From contig CP090854.1 in the NCBI GenBank assembly GCA_041879425.1, forward strand, positions 2,480,001-2,544,000: a stretch of DNA of 64,000 bases, written 5' to 3'. The notes beneath the pieces were generated by a model, which was not told the DNA's origin, searched no databases, and worked only from the letters and a program-made list of their open reading frames with translations. Source of the stretch: Vibrio pomeroyi (GTDB taxonomy: Bacteria > Pseudomonadota > Gammaproteobacteria > Enterobacterales > Vibrionaceae). Both the position numbers and the translations under genes were made by a program. Numbering within the stretch: position 1 is the first letter of the stretch; each line of letters starts with the position of its first letter. This document shows, in pieces, positions 17,328 to 28,126 of this stretch.

Positions 17328-20300
17328 ATGAAAAGAATGTTAATTAACGCAACTCAAAAAGAAGAGTTGCGTGTCGCTTTGGTTGATGGCCAGCGACTGT
17401 TCGATCTAGATATCGAAAGTCCAGGTCACGAGTCAAAAAAAGCGAATATCTACAAAGGACGTATTACCCGTATTGAGCCAAGCCTAGAAGCGGCATTTGT
17501 TGATTACGGCGCAGAACGTCACGGTTTCCTCCCTCTTAAAGAAATTGCCCGCGAATACTTCCCTGAAGGTTATACATACCAAGGCCGTCCTAGCATTAAA
17601 GAAGTGCTAAAAGAAGGCCAAGAAGTAATCGTACAAGTAGAGAAAGAAGAACGTGGTAGCAAAGGTGCTGCACTGACAACTTTCATCTCTTTGGCGGGTA
17701 GCTACTTAGTTCTTATGCCTAATAACCCTCGTGCTGGCGGTATTTCTCGTCGTATCGAAGGTGATGAGCGCACTCAACTGAAAGCAGCATTAAGCACTCT
17801 TGAGCTTCCTCAAGGTATGGGCTTAATCGTGCGTACAGCAGGTGTTGGCAAAAGTGCAGAAGAGTTAGAGTGGGACCTGAATGTTCTATTGAATCACTGG
17901 GGCGCTATCAAGCAAGCTTCTGATTCAAATGCAGCTCCTTTCCTAATTCACCAAGAAAGTAACGTTATCGTTCGCGCGATTCGTGACTACCTACGTCGTG
18001 ACATCGGCGAGATTCTAATCGACAGCAACACTATTTTTGAACGTGCACAAGCGCACATTCAATTAATACGCCCAGATTTCATGAATCGCGTTAAGAAATA
18101 CGATGGTGAAGTACCACTATTCAGCCATTACCAGATTGAAAGCCAGATCGAATCTGCTTTCCAACGTGAAGTTCGTCTTCCGTCTGGTGGTTCTATCGTA
18201 ATCGACCCAACAGAAGCTCTAACTTCTATCGATATCAACTCTGCTCGTGCAACAAAGGGCGGCGATATTGAAGAAACAGCGCTAAACACTAACCTAGAAG
18301 CGGCGGATGAAATTGCACGTCAATTACGTCTACGTGATCTAGGTGGTCTTGTTGTTATCGACTTCATCGATATGACTCCGGTTCGCCACCAACGCGAAGT
18401 AGAAAGCCGTCTACGTGATGCTGTTCGTTTAGACCGTGCACGTGTTCAGATTGGTCGTATTTCTCGCTTTGGTCTTCTAGAGATGTCTCGTCAACGTTTG
18501 AGCCCATCACTAGCAGAAGCAAGCCACCACATTTGTCCTCGTTGTACAGGTACTGGTGTTGTTCGTGATAACGAATCTCTAGCACTGTCTGTTCTACGTT
18601 TGATCGAAGAAGAAGCTCTAAAAGACAACACAGCGCAAGTACTTGCTGTTGTGCCTGTGCCAATCGCTTCTTACCTTTTGAACGAAAAACGTCGCTCAGT
18701 AAACCACATCGAGAAGAACCAAGAAGTTAAGATCACTGTTGTTCCTAACTCAGACATGGAAACACCACACTTTGAGGTTATCCGTGTTCGTGAAGGCGAA
18801 GAGTTCGATCTACTGTCTTACCTACTTCCTAAGAAGCTAGACGCTCTTAAAGAAGCAGAAAGCAAAGAACCAGCAGAACAGACTATTCGTCCTAAGAAGA
18901 TCGAAGAGCCAGCTCTGAAAGGCTTCGCAGCCCCTGCTCAATCAGCACCAACTCCTGCTCCAGCACCTAAAGCTGTAGAAGAGAAGAAAGCTGAGCCAGC
19001 AGCGACTCAAGAACCAGGTCTAATTGGTCGTTTCTTCAAAGCTATCGGTAGCTTCTTATTCGGCTCTTCAACTCAAGAAGAGAAGAAAGAAGAAGAGAAG
19101 AAAGAAGAAGAGAAACCTAAGAACAATCGCAACAACGGCAACCGTCAACGCCGTGATCGTAACGATAACCGTCGTCGCAACCAACGTGGTGAGCGTGGTG
19201 ACAATCGTAACGAAAACCGTGACAACAAGCGCCGTCGTAAGCCAGCTCGTGACGAGAAGCCTGAAGAGCAGAAAGAAGCTGCTCCACAGCAGAATCGTCA
19301 ACCTCGCAAGCCTAAGCAAGATCGTCGCAACAAGCCACGTGATGAGCAGAAGCAACGCGAAGAGCAAGCGCCTTCTAAACTAGCAGAAGAAGGTCTACAG
19401 CTAGCGGCAGAAGCTCAAGCTGACAAGCCAGAAGCGCCTAAAGCTAAGCCTGAAGCGAAAGCAGCTAAGATCAAAGAGCGTCGTCAACGTCGTAAACTGA
19501 ACAAGCAAGTTCGTGTTAAAGACCAACAAGCTCAAGCTGAAGACAACGCGTCAAAAGAACAGGTTGTTGCAAAAGAACAATCAGTCGCTCAAGAGCAAAA
19601 AGTTGCGGAACAAGTAGAAGCAACTCAAGCAAATGCTGAGCAAACTGAACAGGAAGAGCCGAAGCAACGCCGTAACCGTCGTTCTCCACGTCACCTGCGT
19701 GCAAGTGGTCAACGTCGTCGTCGCGGTCGTGATCGTCGCCCTAACCCATTCCGCCTACGTAAAGGTGGTGTAGCTTCTCCTGAGATGGCTATGGGTAAAG
19801 TGATGCCTCGCTTCATTCCAAAACCTCACCACAAACAGACAAAACCTGAAGTGGCTGAAGTTCAAGTAGCAGTTGAAGCTCAAGTTTCTGTTAAAGAACA
19901 AGAGCAAAACGTAGCTCAAGAGACGGCTCCACAAAGCAACGTAGCAATGGCAGGCGGCTTTGCATGTCCTGAACTGGCTATGGGCAAAGTGATTATCCGT
20001 CGCGAAGAAGCTGCTGTTGAAGCTCAAGTAGCTGAGACTCCTGCTGTAGCTGAAGAAGCTCCAGTTGTTGAAGCACAAAAAGTTGAAACGCCTAAAGCTG
20101 AAAGTGTGGAAGTTGAACAAACTCCGGTTGAAACTGTGAAAGCAGAAGAAGTCGTAGTTGAAGCACCAGTTGTTGAAACTGCAGTCGTTGAAACAACAAA
20201 AGCAGTTGAAGCGCCTAAAGCTGAAAGTGTGAAAGTTGAACAAGCTCCTGTGGTAGAAGCACCAGCTTCAGAAGCAGCACCAAAAGCGGCAGTTGCTAAG

Positions 20301-20465
20301 AAACAAGCGGGTTCGCCAATGACTAAAGCTCCTGGTCCTCAAGAGATCAAAGAGATTGAAGTTGTTGCTGCTCCATTCCGTACTGAGCGTTTTGTACCGA
20401 AAGGTGCAGGCAGTCAAGCAGCGTCAAACAAAGCTGGCGCAGGCATGACTAAGCCAAACTACTAG
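17328..20465 (+). CDS. rne: Ribonuclease E
   Basis: RNase E is the essential endoribonuclease that starts mRNA decay and scaffolds the degradosome. The 1045-residue protein has an S1 domain (about 36-118), a 5' sensor, a DNase-I-like catalytic domain with Asp302 and Asp345, and the zinc-link Cys403/Cys406 (CPRC). The non-catalytic half has an amphipathic membrane-binding segment ([18 protein letters not shown], near 563-580), a Glu/Lys run, Arg-rich RNA-binding stretches, and a C-terminal PMTKAPGP segment resembling the E. coli PNPase-binding site. Two copies of an enolase-site-like motif occur at 813-829 and 876-892. A repeated KAESVxVEQ-type sequence lies near residues 925-975. Confidence 0.97.
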   Translation: MKRMLINATQKEELRVALVDGQRLFDLDIESPGHESKKANIYKGRITRIEPSLEAAFVDYGAERHGFLPLKEIAREYFPEGYTYQGRPSIKEVLKEGQEVIVQVEKEERGSKGAALTTFISLAGSYLVLMPNNPRAGGISRRIEGDERTQLKAALSTLELPQGMGLIVRTAGVGKSAEELEWDLNVLLNHWGAIKQASDSNAAPFLIHQESNVIVRAIRDYLRRDIGEILIDSNTIFERAQAHIQLIRPDFMNRVKKYDGEVPLFSHYQIESQIESAFQREVRLPSGGSIVIDPTEALTSIDINSARATKGGDIEETALNTNLEAADEIARQLRLRDLGGLVVIDFIDMTPVRHQREVESRLRDAVRLDRARVQIGRISRFGLLEMSRQRLSPSLAEASHHICPRCTGTGVVRDNESLALSVLRLIEEEALKDNTAQVLAVVPVPIASYLLNEKRRSVNHIEKNQEVKITVVPNSDMETPHFEVIRVREGEEFDLLSYLLPKKLDALKEAESKEPAEQTIRPKKIEEPALKGFAAPAQSAPTPAPAPKAVEEKKAEPAATQEPGLIGRFFKAIGSFLFGSSTQEEKKEEEKKEEEKPKNNRNNGNRQRRDRNDNRRRNQRGERGDNRNENRDNKRRRKPARDEKPEEQKEAAPQQNRQPRKPKQDRRNKPRDEQKQREEQAPSKLAEEGLQLAAEAQADKPEAPKAKPEAKAAKIKERRQRRKLNKQVRVKDQQAQAEDNASKEQVVAKEQSVAQEQKVAEQVEATQANAEQTEQEEPKQRRNRRSPRHLRASGQRRRRGRDRRPNPFRLRKGGVASPEMAMGKVMPRFIPKPHHKQTKPEVAEVQVAVEAQVSVKEQEQNVAQETAPQSNVAMAGGFACPELAMGKVIIRREEAAVEAQVAETPAVAEEAPVVEAQKVETPKAESVEVEQTPVETVKAEEVVVEAPVVETAVVETTKAVEAPKAESVKVEQAPVVEAPASEAAPKAAVAKKQAGSPMTKAPGPQEIKEIEVVAAPFRTERFVPKGAGSQAASNKAGAGMTKPNY

Positions 20466-20500
20466 CGTTTACTGCTAAGTAATCACTAGAAAATCGAATC

Positions 20501-20528
20501 AAAGGCTGCTTATTAAAGCAGCCTTTTT
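20501..20528 (+). terminator. rne terminator
   Basis: The hairpin AAAGGCTGCT / AGCAGCCTTT is followed by TTTTT, 36 bp past the rne stop. Confidence 0.85.
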
Positions 20529-20724
20529 CATATCTGCTAATCGAATAAAAATTAATAGATATATTACTCAAAGTTAGGTTCAACCTTGAACTTAATCACA
20601 TTTTTGGGTAGCATTCGCGCACTTATCTTTTCGACACTTCGCTATTGCCGCTCTTTTCAATCACCGTTTGGCTGCGCAATACACTCGTGTCGGGTAAATC
20701 CATCTTAAGCATAGCTGAGCAAAC

Positions 20725-22272
20725 ATGTTCGAATTCCCACAATTTTCAAAGCACTCTGTAAAGAATGATGTGCTTTCAGGTCTAACAGTAGCCCTAGCTC
20801 TGGTACCTGAAGCCGTAGCATTCGCCTTTGTTGCAGGCGTTGACCCAATGGTTGGTCTATACGCAGCATTCATCGTAGGTTTAATTACTTCTGTCTTCGG
20901 CGGTCGTCCAGGTATGATTTCTGGTGCAACTGGCGCAATGGCTGTTGTAATGGTGAGCCTAGTAGCAACCCATGGCGTTCAATACCTATTTGCGGCAGTT
21001 ATGCTAGCCGGCCTTCTGCAAATTGCAGCGGGTGTATTTAAGCTAGGTAAATTCATCCGTATCGTTCCGCACCCAGTAATGATTGGTTTCGTGAACGGCT
21101 TAGCGATCGTTATCTTCCTAGCACAGCTTGGACAATTTAAGGCACCAGATGTAACAGGTGCACTAACTTGGTTACCAAGTGGTCAAATGACACTGATGTT
21201 AGGCCTTGTAGCACTGACTATGGCTATCATCCACTTCCTACCTAAGCTAACAACAGCAGTACCATCGTCATTGGTTGCTATTGTTACGGTAACGGCTTTG
21301 GTTGTTGGCCTTGATCTAGAAACTCGTACTGTTGTTGACTTCTTGCGCACTATGTCTGGTGACGAAGCAGCAACACTAGCGGGCTCTCTACCAACATTCT
21401 CTATTCCAGCAGTACCGTTTAGCTTAGAAACGCTATACATCATCCTGCCTTATGCAGTGATTCTTGCAGCGATTGGTCTAATCGAATCACTACTGACGCT
21501 AACCGTACTAGACGAAATGACAAACACTCGTGGTCAATCTAACCGTGAATGTGTTGGTCAAGGTATGGCGAACGTGACGTGTTCAGTATTTGGCGCGATG
21601 GGTGGTTGTGCGATGATCGGTCAATCGATGATCAACGTAAACTCAGGTGGTCGTGGTCGTCTGTCTGGTATCGTTGCTGCCGTTGCACTACTGATGTTCA
21701 TTCTATTCGGCTCTGCACTTATCGAAATGATTCCTCTAGCAGCGCTAGTGGGTGTAATGTTCATGGTTGTAATTGGTACATTCGAATGGGCAACCTTCAA
21801 GCTTGCACGTCGCGTACCTAAGCAAGACTTCTTCGTTATCGTTCTTGTTACGGTTGTAACTGTAATGACTGACCTAGCGGTTGCTGTATTTGTGGGTGTC
21901 ATTGCATCTGCACTAATGTTTGCATGGCAACATGCTAAGCATATCTACGCAGACACATCGGTAAACGACAAAGGCTCTAAAGAGTACAAGGTTAACGGCC
22001 CAATCTTCTTTGGTTCAACGGCTAATTTCCTAGAGTTGTTTGACGCATACAACGATCCACAAGATGTTATCGTTGATTTCGCAAACTCACGTGTTACCGA
22101 CCACTCAGCTATTGAAGCGATTGATACTATTGCAGAGCGTTACGCAGCACTAGGTAAAACGCTTCACCTTCGCCACCTAAGTCAAGACTGTGTTGCTATG
22201 CTGCACAAAGCCGGTAGCTTAGTCGAAGCGAACGTAGCAGAAGACCCAATCTACAAAGTAATGTCTAAGTAA
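20725..22272 (+). CDS. SulP-family inorganic anion transporter with STAS domain
   Basis: This 515-residue inner-membrane protein has the SulP layout: about 12-14 transmembrane segments over residues 10-400 with the N-terminal signature around [19 protein letters not shown], then a cytoplasmic STAS domain (about 410-510) with the conserved [17 protein letters not shown] segment. SulP proteins carry sulfate, bicarbonate, chloride or dicarboxylates by proton or sodium coupling. The substrate here cannot be read from sequence; bicarbonate is plausible in marine bacteria. The gene is monocistronic with its own terminator. Confidence 0.88.
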   Translation: MFEFPQFSKHSVKNDVLSGLTVALALVPEAVAFAFVAGVDPMVGLYAAFIVGLITSVFGGRPGMISGATGAMAVVMVSLVATHGVQYLFAAVMLAGLLQIAAGVFKLGKFIRIVPHPVMIGFVNGLAIVIFLAQLGQFKAPDVTGALTWLPSGQMTLMLGLVALTMAIIHFLPKLTTAVPSSLVAIVTVTALVVGLDLETRTVVDFLRTMSGDEAATLAGSLPTFSIPAVPFSLETLYIILPYAVILAAIGLIESLLTLTVLDEMTNTRGQSNRECVGQGMANVTCSVFGAMGGCAMIGQSMINVNSGGRGRLSGIVAAVALLMFILFGSALIEMIPLAALVGVMFMVVIGTFEWATFKLARRVPKQDFFVIVLVTVVTVMTDLAVAVFVGVIASALMFAWQHAKHIYADTSVNDKGSKEYKVNGPIFFGSTANFLELFDAYNDPQDVIVDFANSRVTDHSAIEAIDTIAERYAALGKTLHLRHLSQDCVAMLHKAGSLVEANVAEDPIYKVMSK

Positions 22273-22300
22273 TCTTAGGCAGAACGTAAAGCTAGATTTA

Positions 22301-22330
22301 AAAGGCCGACATTAAATGTCGGCCTTTTTT
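22301..22330 (+). terminator. SulP gene terminator
   Basis: The hairpin AAAGGCCGAC / GTCGGCCTTT is followed by T residues, 28 bp after the stop. Confidence 0.85.
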
Positions 22331-22381
22331 ATACGTCGTATTTATTAACTAGCCAGTAAAGTACTGAACATAGCTTTAATG

Positions 22382-22831
22382 TTAAATAGACCTCAATATC
22401 GCTTCGCCCGACTCTTCGATTAAGTCCAAAACCAGCTCAAAACCATCACCCTCTCCATAATATGGATCCGGAACCTCTTGATAGTCAGATTCACCAAAAC
22501 TCAAAAATAGCGCGAGCTTGTATTGCAGGTGCGCTGGGCACTGACTCATTAAGTCATCTAAGTTCGCCCTATCTGCCGCGAGTATCAGGTCAAACTCTTC
22601 GAAGTCATTCGCGACCACTTTACGAGAAGTAATTCCCTTGAAACTGTAGCCTCGCTTCTCGCCAGCTGCCTTTGAGCGCGAATCCGGAGGGTTTCCTTGA
22701 TGAAAGCCAATCGTCCCCGCAGAATCGACCACAACATCAATATCCAGCTGTTTCGCTTTCTTTCTGAGTACCGCCTCACCTGTTGGCGAGCGACAAATAT
22801 TCCCCATGCAAACCACGAGTATCTTTTTCAT
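22382..22831 (-). CDS. Low-molecular-weight protein tyrosine phosphatase
   Basis: The 149-residue protein has the P-loop signature near its N-terminus (VCMGNICRSP, nucleophile Cys8, Arg14) and the general-acid Asp in VPDPYYGE near residue 118. Family members dephosphorylate tyrosine kinases of the Wzc/Etk type or small arsenate-like substrates. No capsule or kinase gene is adjacent, so its partner is not suggested by context. AGGTGA precedes the ATG. It is divergent from the corrinoid adenosyltransferase gene with only about 85 bp between the starts. Confidence 0.92.
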   Translation of the reverse strand: MKKILVVCMGNICRSPTGEAVLRKKAKQLDIDVVVDSAGTIGFHQGNPPDSRSKAAGEKRGYSFKGITSRKVVANDFEEFDLILAADRANLDDLMSQCPAHLQYKLALFLSFGESDYQEVPDPYYGEGDGFELVLDLIEESGEAILRSI

Positions 22832-22915
22832 CCGTAATCACCTGTTCTTCCGATGGTTTTTGCTATCGTTAAGTTAGGCTATGATAGGCGCAATCACAAC
22901 TTAAAAGGATTTGTT

Positions 22916-23521
22916 ATGTCGACCGAAGACAACAAAGAACAACGTCATAAAGCAAGACAACAGAAAGTAAAAGAACAAGTCGATGCACGTGTGGCCGCTG
23001 CACAAGAGGTCAAAGGCCTACTATTGGTGATTACGGGGAATGGTAAAGGGAAATCAACATCAGGTTTCGGCACCATTACTCGCGCTGTGGGTCACGGTAA
23101 GAAATGTGCCGTTGCTCAGTTTGTTAAAGGCACCTGGGATAACGGCGAAAAAAACGTTCTGCAAAAGCTCGATGTAGAGTTCCAAGTAATGGGCACAGGT
23201 TTTACTTGGGAAACTCAGAACAAAGCGCAAGATATTGAAGCTGCGCAGCGTGTATGGAAAGAGTGTCAACGCATGCTGGCTGATGAGTCGATTGATGTGA
23301 TTCTGTTTGATGAACTGACTTACATGGTGAGCTATGGTTACATCGAACTCGATGAAGTAGTAGAAGCGTTGAACAACCGTCCGAAAATGCAGTCTGTAAT
23401 CATTACAGGCCGTGGGGCGCACCGTACTCTTACAGAAATGGCTGATACCGTATCTGAAGTGCGTAATGTAAAACACGCATTTGAATCTGGTGTAAAAGCG
23501 CTACAAGGCGTTGATTGGTAA
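22916..23521 (+). CDS. cobO: Cob(I)yrinic acid a,c-diamide adenosyltransferase
   Basis: CobO/BtuR transfers adenosyl from ATP to Co(I) corrinoids, making adenosylcobalamin. The 201-residue protein has a basic N-terminal segment, a P-loop GNGKGKST at residues 41-48, and the FDELTYMVSYGYI motif. I chose the ATG at 22916 because AAAAGGA lies about 6 bases upstream and the family starts there; the longer frame is unsupported. In an organism lacking the full corrin pathway it serves salvage (BtuR role); that cannot be decided from this window. Confidence 0.92.
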   Translation: MSTEDNKEQRHKARQQKVKEQVDARVAAAQEVKGLLLVITGNGKGKSTSGFGTITRAVGHGKKCAVAQFVKGTWDNGEKNVLQKLDVEFQVMGTGFTWETQNKAQDIEAAQRVWKECQRMLADESIDVILFDELTYMVSYGYIELDEVVEALNNRPKMQSVIITGRGAHRTLTEMADTVSEVRNVKHAFESGVKALQGVDW

Positions 23522-23533
23522 TCACCTTCAACC

Positions 23534-23663
23534 AGAGATCCCACGACTCGGTTACTCTTCCCTCTAGAGGATGACGACCACTAAGACGTCACGCCCTTGA
23601 ATAAAAGGACAAGTACCTATCGTCATTCCCTAGAACGAGGGACGAGTGTCATAGGGAATCTCT
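23534..23663. repeat. Long-range imperfect palindromic intergenic repeat, copy 2
   Basis: The left arm begins AGAGATCCCACGACTCGG and ends GAGGATGACG; the right begins CGTCATTCCCTAGAACGAGG at 23621 and ends TAGGGAATCTCT. The arms are imperfect inverted copies across about 45 bp. The arms match those at 15487-15631 in order and sequence type. Confidence 0.65.
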
Positions 23664-23689
23664 CTTGAGTATTATCGAAGCCAAAATAA

Positions 23690-23722
23690 AAAGCGCCATT
23701 CCTACAACAGGAATGGCGCTTT
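23690..23722. terminator. Bidirectional terminator between cobO and asmA
   Basis: A 14-bp perfect stem (AAAGCGCCATTCCT / AGGAATGGCGCTTT) with a 5-base loop lies between the convergent genes. Confidence 0.85.
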
Positions 23723-23746
23723 ATTCATTTCAAAATGAGCTAAGGA

Positions 23747-25888
23747 TTAATTAAACAAGCCTTTTAGTAGGCCGTTTACTGCGTCTCTTGTTTTCTCATC
23801 TTTGATCTTGTCACCGTACTTTTCGTCTAGCTTTTCTAAACCACGATCAATCTCTTTCTGTGCTTTCTGTTTCAATACATCATCAAAAACAAGTGCAAAT
23901 TTCGGGTCTGCCCACTGGCCAGTTACCTTAATTGGGATAGTCACATCTTTCAGGTCATCAATGCTCTTACCACCCTGACCTTCTAACGAACCAACGATCG
24001 ATGTACGAACAAGGAAGTCTACGGTTTCATTAATGAAGTTAGCTTTACCTTGGCCAGTAACGCGCAGTAGTGGTGACTGTGCCGACAAGTCGTTGGTTGA
24101 AACCCAACCTTTGTCGACCTTCAACGTCGCTTTCATTGCACTGAAGTCCGTTTTTTGAGCTTCATTTGTGCTTTCAACTTTCTCGCCTTTGATCTTCGCG
24201 TAATTCTCACGAATCAATTGCGCAACGTTGATACCGTTTACCGCACCATCTTCAAAGTTAATCGCGATAGTACCAACTAGGTTCTTCTTAATACCCGTCG
24301 GAGTCAGGCTCTTACCTTTCACATTAACATCGATATTACCAGTACCTTCCAGCATATCGTTATCTGCAACATCAACCAGTAACGGCTGAACTTTCACGCC
24401 TTTGATTTTCTTCTTAGCTGTGTAAGTCGCTGGTGTTTTACGTGCATCTAACTTAGCAGTTGCAGAAATGGAGCCTTGGTAAAGGTTCGATGTGAATGAG
24501 GTAAGTTCTGCGATACCGCGGTTAACCGAGAATGCTGTTTTAACATTCTGCATTTTCGCATTGCTCGCCTTGAACTTATCAATCGTGATATCACCTTTAA
24601 CGTCTAACGTTTTCAGTGCCGACAGATCAGGTTCTACTTCTTTCGCAGGTGCAGAGCTACCTGAGTTTGACGTTGAACCACCAGCAGACTCAGAAGGAGC
24701 AGTGCTCGCCGTTTCTGTTGTGTTACCTAGACCTAAGAACTCATCAAGGTCGATGTTCGGGCTATGAAGAGAGAAACGAACCTTTGGAATTTCAGACAGG
24801 GTTACGTCAGCTTTACCATCTAGCGCGATAGAGTTTGCTTGTAGCTTCTCTAACACGAAGCTCAAGTGGCTCTTAGTGAGGTCAAAGCTCAAGTCAGATA
24901 ACATATCGACTTTCATTGGTGATTGCGGAAGCGTGTCACCTTTGAATGTTGAGTCTAGCGTTAACTTATTCAGTGTCACTTTTGAAATCGCGCTATCAAC
25001 GGTTAGCTCACCGCTACCTTTCAGGTCTAGGTCAAGACCCGCGGCTTTACCTACCACAGCGTAAGTCAGTTGGTTAACCTTATCGAATTCAAACGTATCC
25101 AAGCCAATCTTCGCAGAGTCTATCGACGTTGCTGGATCATTGAATTTCGCATTGAGGTCAATATTGCGCAGCGCGTAACTTGCGAAACCTTCCGCTAATT
25201 TAAATTCAGCACTGCCGTTTGCAGAGAATTTCTGTTGATTGTTTTCACCAGAAGCGGCGAAGGTTGCCGTTGTCCATGTATCCACAGCAAACTCGGATAA
25301 GTTCAAAGACACATCGTACAACTTAGTGAATGAACCCGCTTGCTTGTCGTCCATTTCAAACAGTGCGTTTGATACAGTGACACCCGCAAGGTTAATCGTC
25401 CAACCAGATGCTTCCGTTGCGCTTTGTTCTTCAGGTGCAGGAGCTGATTCCGAATTGGTGTCTGCAACAGCAGTCTCAGATTCTTGAGGCGCTGACGCTT
25501 GTGTTAACGCATCTATGTTCTTACGACCATCTTTAAGCGTTTCTAAATAGAACTCTGCACCGTCTAGAGTGATGTTGCCGATCTCTAGTTGGTTGCTAAA
25601 TAGCGGAGTAACCGAAACATCAACGCCAACGGTATCAACCTTGAATAGGTTCGGTTGGGTAAACCCTTCTGGGTTACGTAATTCAGTTTGACCAAGTTCA
25701 AAGCCAATAGATGGGAAAAATTGCCAGCTGATATCGCCCTCGATCACGAGCTCTAGGCCTGTGTATTTCTGGGCTTGTTCGACAATTAATGGCTTAAATT
25801 GGTTGGGATTCACTAACAGCACTAGTGCCAGAATTGCTGCAATAACAACAAACACTGGTACAGCTATGAAAATGAGTAGTTTCTTCAT
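23747..25888 (-). CDS. asmA: AsmA-family inner-membrane/periplasmic protein
   Basis: AsmA-like proteins are anchored at the inner membrane with a long periplasmic beta-rich groove and are implicated in lipid transport to the outer membrane. This 713-residue protein has one N-terminal transmembrane helix (about residues 5-28), then AsmA N-terminal sequence (NPNQFKPLI, TGLELVIEGDISWQFFPSIG) and a C-terminal AsmA domain. Two Ser/Ala/Glu-rich low-complexity linkers occur at about 135-160 and 385-420. I chose the ATG at 25888 because AAGGA is 8 bases upstream; the ATG six bases earlier is too close. It shares the neighbour udk with E. coli asmA. Confidence 0.88.
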   Translation of the reverse strand: MKKLLIFIAVPVFVVIAAILALVLLVNPNQFKPLIVEQAQKYTGLELVIEGDISWQFFPSIGFELGQTELRNPEGFTQPNLFKVDTVGVDVSVTPLFSNQLEIGNITLDGAEFYLETLKDGRKNIDALTQASAPQESETAVADTNSESAPAPEEQSATEASGWTINLAGVTVSNALFEMDDKQAGSFTKLYDVSLNLSEFAVDTWTTATFAASGENNQQKFSANGSAEFKLAEGFASYALRNIDLNAKFNDPATSIDSAKIGLDTFEFDKVNQLTYAVVGKAAGLDLDLKGSGELTVDSAISKVTLNKLTLDSTFKGDTLPQSPMKVDMLSDLSFDLTKSHLSFVLEKLQANSIALDGKADVTLSEIPKVRFSLHSPNIDLDEFLGLGNTTETASTAPSESAGGSTSNSGSSAPAKEVEPDLSALKTLDVKGDITIDKFKASNAKMQNVKTAFSVNRGIAELTSFTSNLYQGSISATAKLDARKTPATYTAKKKIKGVKVQPLLVDVADNDMLEGTGNIDVNVKGKSLTPTGIKKNLVGTIAINFEDGAVNGINVAQLIRENYAKIKGEKVESTNEAQKTDFSAMKATLKVDKGWVSTNDLSAQSPLLRVTGQGKANFINETVDFLVRTSIVGSLEGQGGKSIDDLKDVTIPIKVTGQWADPKFALVFDDVLKQKAQKEIDRGLEKLDEKYGDKIKDEKTRDAVNGLLKGLFN

Positions 25889-25919
25889 CCGCATATTCCT
25901 TGCTTAGATTCCAAAAGAA

Positions 25920-25942
25920 AGTGGCACTATAAAAGTGCCACT
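25920..25942 (-). terminator. udk terminator
   Basis: A 9-bp perfect stem (AGTGGCACT / AGTGCCACT) lies 53 bp past the udk stop, with a T-containing tail on the minus strand. Confidence 0.6.
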
Positions 25943-25994
25943 GATTCGGTAAAAAATAAAGCTAAGTGAGTCACTTAGGCAAATTTTTATTCGA

Positions 25995-26636
25995 TTAAGA
26001 CTTCAACAACTTCGCAATGTGCGCTTTTAGCACATCAATCGCAATACGGTTTTTACCACCACGAGGAACGATGATGTCTGCATGTTGTTTTGAAGGCTCG
26101 ATAAACTGCATGAACATTGGACGTACAGTTTCTTGGTATTGCTTAAGCACTGTGTCCATTGTACGACCACGCTCTTCCACATCACGCTTAACACGGCGTA
26201 GTAGACAGATGTCTAACGGTGTATCCATAAACACGCTTGCGTGCATTAGTTCACGAAGACGCGGGTCTGTAAGAAGCAGAATACCTTCTAAAATGATCAC
26301 TTTCTTAGGAGTAAGTGTAGTCGTTTCAGAAGTACGTGTGTGCTCTGTGTAACTGTATTCAGGAACTTCTACGGCATTGCCACTCATTAGCTGCTGTAGA
26401 TGTTCACATAAAAGGTCATGATCTAGTGCATTTGGGTGATCGTAGTTAGTTTTAACTCGCTCTTCCATACTCAAGTGGCTTTGGTCGCTGTAATAGCAAT
26501 CTTCCGTGATAACACCAATTTGATGGTCGCCTACTTTTTCGCGCAGCTCATTATAAATCGTACTAGCAATCAGACTTTTTCCTGAAGCTGAAGCGCCAGC
26601 GATACCTACGATGACACATTGATTATTATCAGACAT
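25995..26636 (-). CDS. udk: Uridine kinase
   Basis: Udk phosphorylates uridine and cytidine in pyrimidine salvage. The 213-residue protein has a P-loop GASASGKS at residues 14-21 and the uridine-kinase motifs [12 protein letters not shown] and EGILLL. I chose the ATG at 26636 ([14 protein letters not shown]), which matches the family length; the upstream extension of 23 residues is not conserved-looking. The ribosome site is weak. Confidence 0.94.
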   Translation of the reverse strand: MSDNNQCVIVGIAGASASGKSLIASTIYNELREKVGDHQIGVITEDCYYSDQSHLSMEERVKTNYDHPNALDHDLLCEHLQQLMSGNAVEVPEYSYTEHTRTSETTTLTPKKVIILEGILLLTDPRLRELMHASVFMDTPLDICLLRRVKRDVEERGRTMDTVLKQYQETVRPMFMQFIEPSKQHADIIVPRGGKNRIAIDVLKAHIAKLLKS

Positions 26637-26892
26637 TATTTTGCACCCGATATGGTTTGGTGGTGGGAATAGATAAACCGCCTGATTATAGGGGCTAAAG
26701 CACATAGATTCTAGTCGCCATTTTAGCTAATTGCAGTCAAATTGATGATCTCAATACATTTACTTAAGACAATCGTTTGCTTTCAAATAACTTGCCTACA
26801 ACTATTTGCACAAGCCCAATGGATATTGACTTAAATCCACCGCTATTTATCTAATCCAAACAATATTTAAACGACTTTGTGATTAACGTGCG

Positions 26893-27969
26893 CTATTCAA
26901 CCATAGAAAAGTTAATCGCTTCCGGCCTGGCTTTACCCGTCCAGAACATTTTCGCAGCCACATTCTCTGCAAGCTCTAAATAGTGACGAGTATGTTCGCT
27001 ATCTGGTCGACGAACGACTGTCGGACAACCAGCATCGATGTCTTCACGAACATCAATGTGCAGTGGGATTTGCGCTAAGATATCGAGGTAAAACTCTTCT
27101 GACATCGCTTCTGCACCACCCGCACCAAAGATATGCTCTTTCTCACCACAGTGACTACAGATATGGTAGCTCATGTTTTCCACTAAGCCCGCAACTGGCA
27201 CGCTCACTTTATCAAACATCGCGACACCTTTACGTGCGTCTGCTAATGCCAAATCTTGAGGAGTAGTAACAACAACCGCGCCTGTTACTGGGATTTGCTG
27301 AGATAGAGTTAACTGAATATCACCCGTGCCCGGTGGCATGTCGATAACTAGGTAATCCAATTCTGGCCATACGGTTTCGTTAACAAGCTGACCTAAAGCC
27401 TTGGCCGCCATTGGACCACGCCAAATTGCAGCATCGTCTTTCGAAACAAGGTAACCGATAGAGTGAGTGAAAATGCCGTGCGCTTCGATTGGCATCATCC
27501 ACTTATTGTTCTGAACTTCTGGTTTCGCATCTAATTGTCCAAGCATCATCGGCACAGAAGGGCCATAGATATCGGCATCCAATAAACCCACTTTTGAACA
27601 AGACTTAGATAAAGCCAGAGCAAGATTGACGGAAGTGGTCGATTTGCCCACCCCACCCTTTGCAGATGTCACGGCGATGATGTTCTTCACGCCCTTCAAT
27701 GGCGTCGCTACTGTCGTTTCTAACGCAGATGGCTTCACCTTTACTTCAAATTGGAAAGCACTCACAAGCTTTTGCTCAATTTGGGCATTAATCCAATCTT
27801 CAAGATCAACAGCAAGCTGGTTAGCAGCGAAAGGCAAGGTAATAACAAACGATCCACGAGGATCAACAGAGACAATGTTTTGGTGTAGCGCCCACTCTGG
27901 GATGAGGATTGGTGACTCAAACTCATTCAACCATGAACAGAAATCTTGCTTCGAAGTAAAGTTACGCAT
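26893..27969 (-). CDS. apbC: Iron-sulfur cluster carrier ApbC/Mrp
   Basis: ApbC is a cytoplasmic P-loop ATPase that carries and transfers Fe-S clusters. The 358-residue protein has an N-terminal MIP18-like segment, a deviant Walker A (SAKGGVGKST near residue 108), Walker B (YLVIDMPPGTGD), and the cluster-binding CSHC motif near residue 270. AGGAGC precedes the ATG. It is divergent from metG, the same pairing as mrp-metG in E. coli. Confidence 0.93.
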   Translation of the reverse strand: MRNFTSKQDFCSWLNEFESPILIPEWALHQNIVSVDPRGSFVITLPFAANQLAVDLEDWINAQIEQKLVSAFQFEVKVKPSALETTVATPLKGVKNIIAVTSAKGGVGKSTTSVNLALALSKSCSKVGLLDADIYGPSVPMMLGQLDAKPEVQNNKWMMPIEAHGIFTHSIGYLVSKDDAAIWRGPMAAKALGQLVNETVWPELDYLVIDMPPGTGDIQLTLSQQIPVTGAVVVTTPQDLALADARKGVAMFDKVSVPVAGLVENMSYHICSHCGEKEHIFGAGGAEAMSEEFYLDILAQIPLHIDVREDIDAGCPTVVRRPDSEHTRHYLELAENVAAKMFWTGKARPEAINFSMVE

Positions 27970-28126
27970 TGGGGCTCCTTTTTTTATTTATGCTATCACC
28001 CACGAGATGAAGACTGAACCCCTAAAAAACTAGGGGAATCCTTTGTCTGATACCTTGGCGTATCACACGTTATAAAGTAGTATTACCTCTCAAATTTATA
28101 CCTATCAAAAAAGCGAATTATTAAGT

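Noticed and set aside
19068..19367. Long minus-strand ORF rich in Leu, Val and Thr inside rne
   Set aside because: It is a shadow of the Glu/Lys/Arg-rich repeats of RNase E and has no ribosome site.
19755..20243. 162-codon minus-strand ORF rich in Phe, Ser, Cys and Asn
   Set aside because: It is antisense to the repetitive RNase E tail; its odd composition reflects codon bias of the real gene.
17328..20465. RNase E Glu/Lys runs as a frameshift or misassembly
   Set aside because: The reading frame stays open and the low-complexity tail is normal for RNase E.
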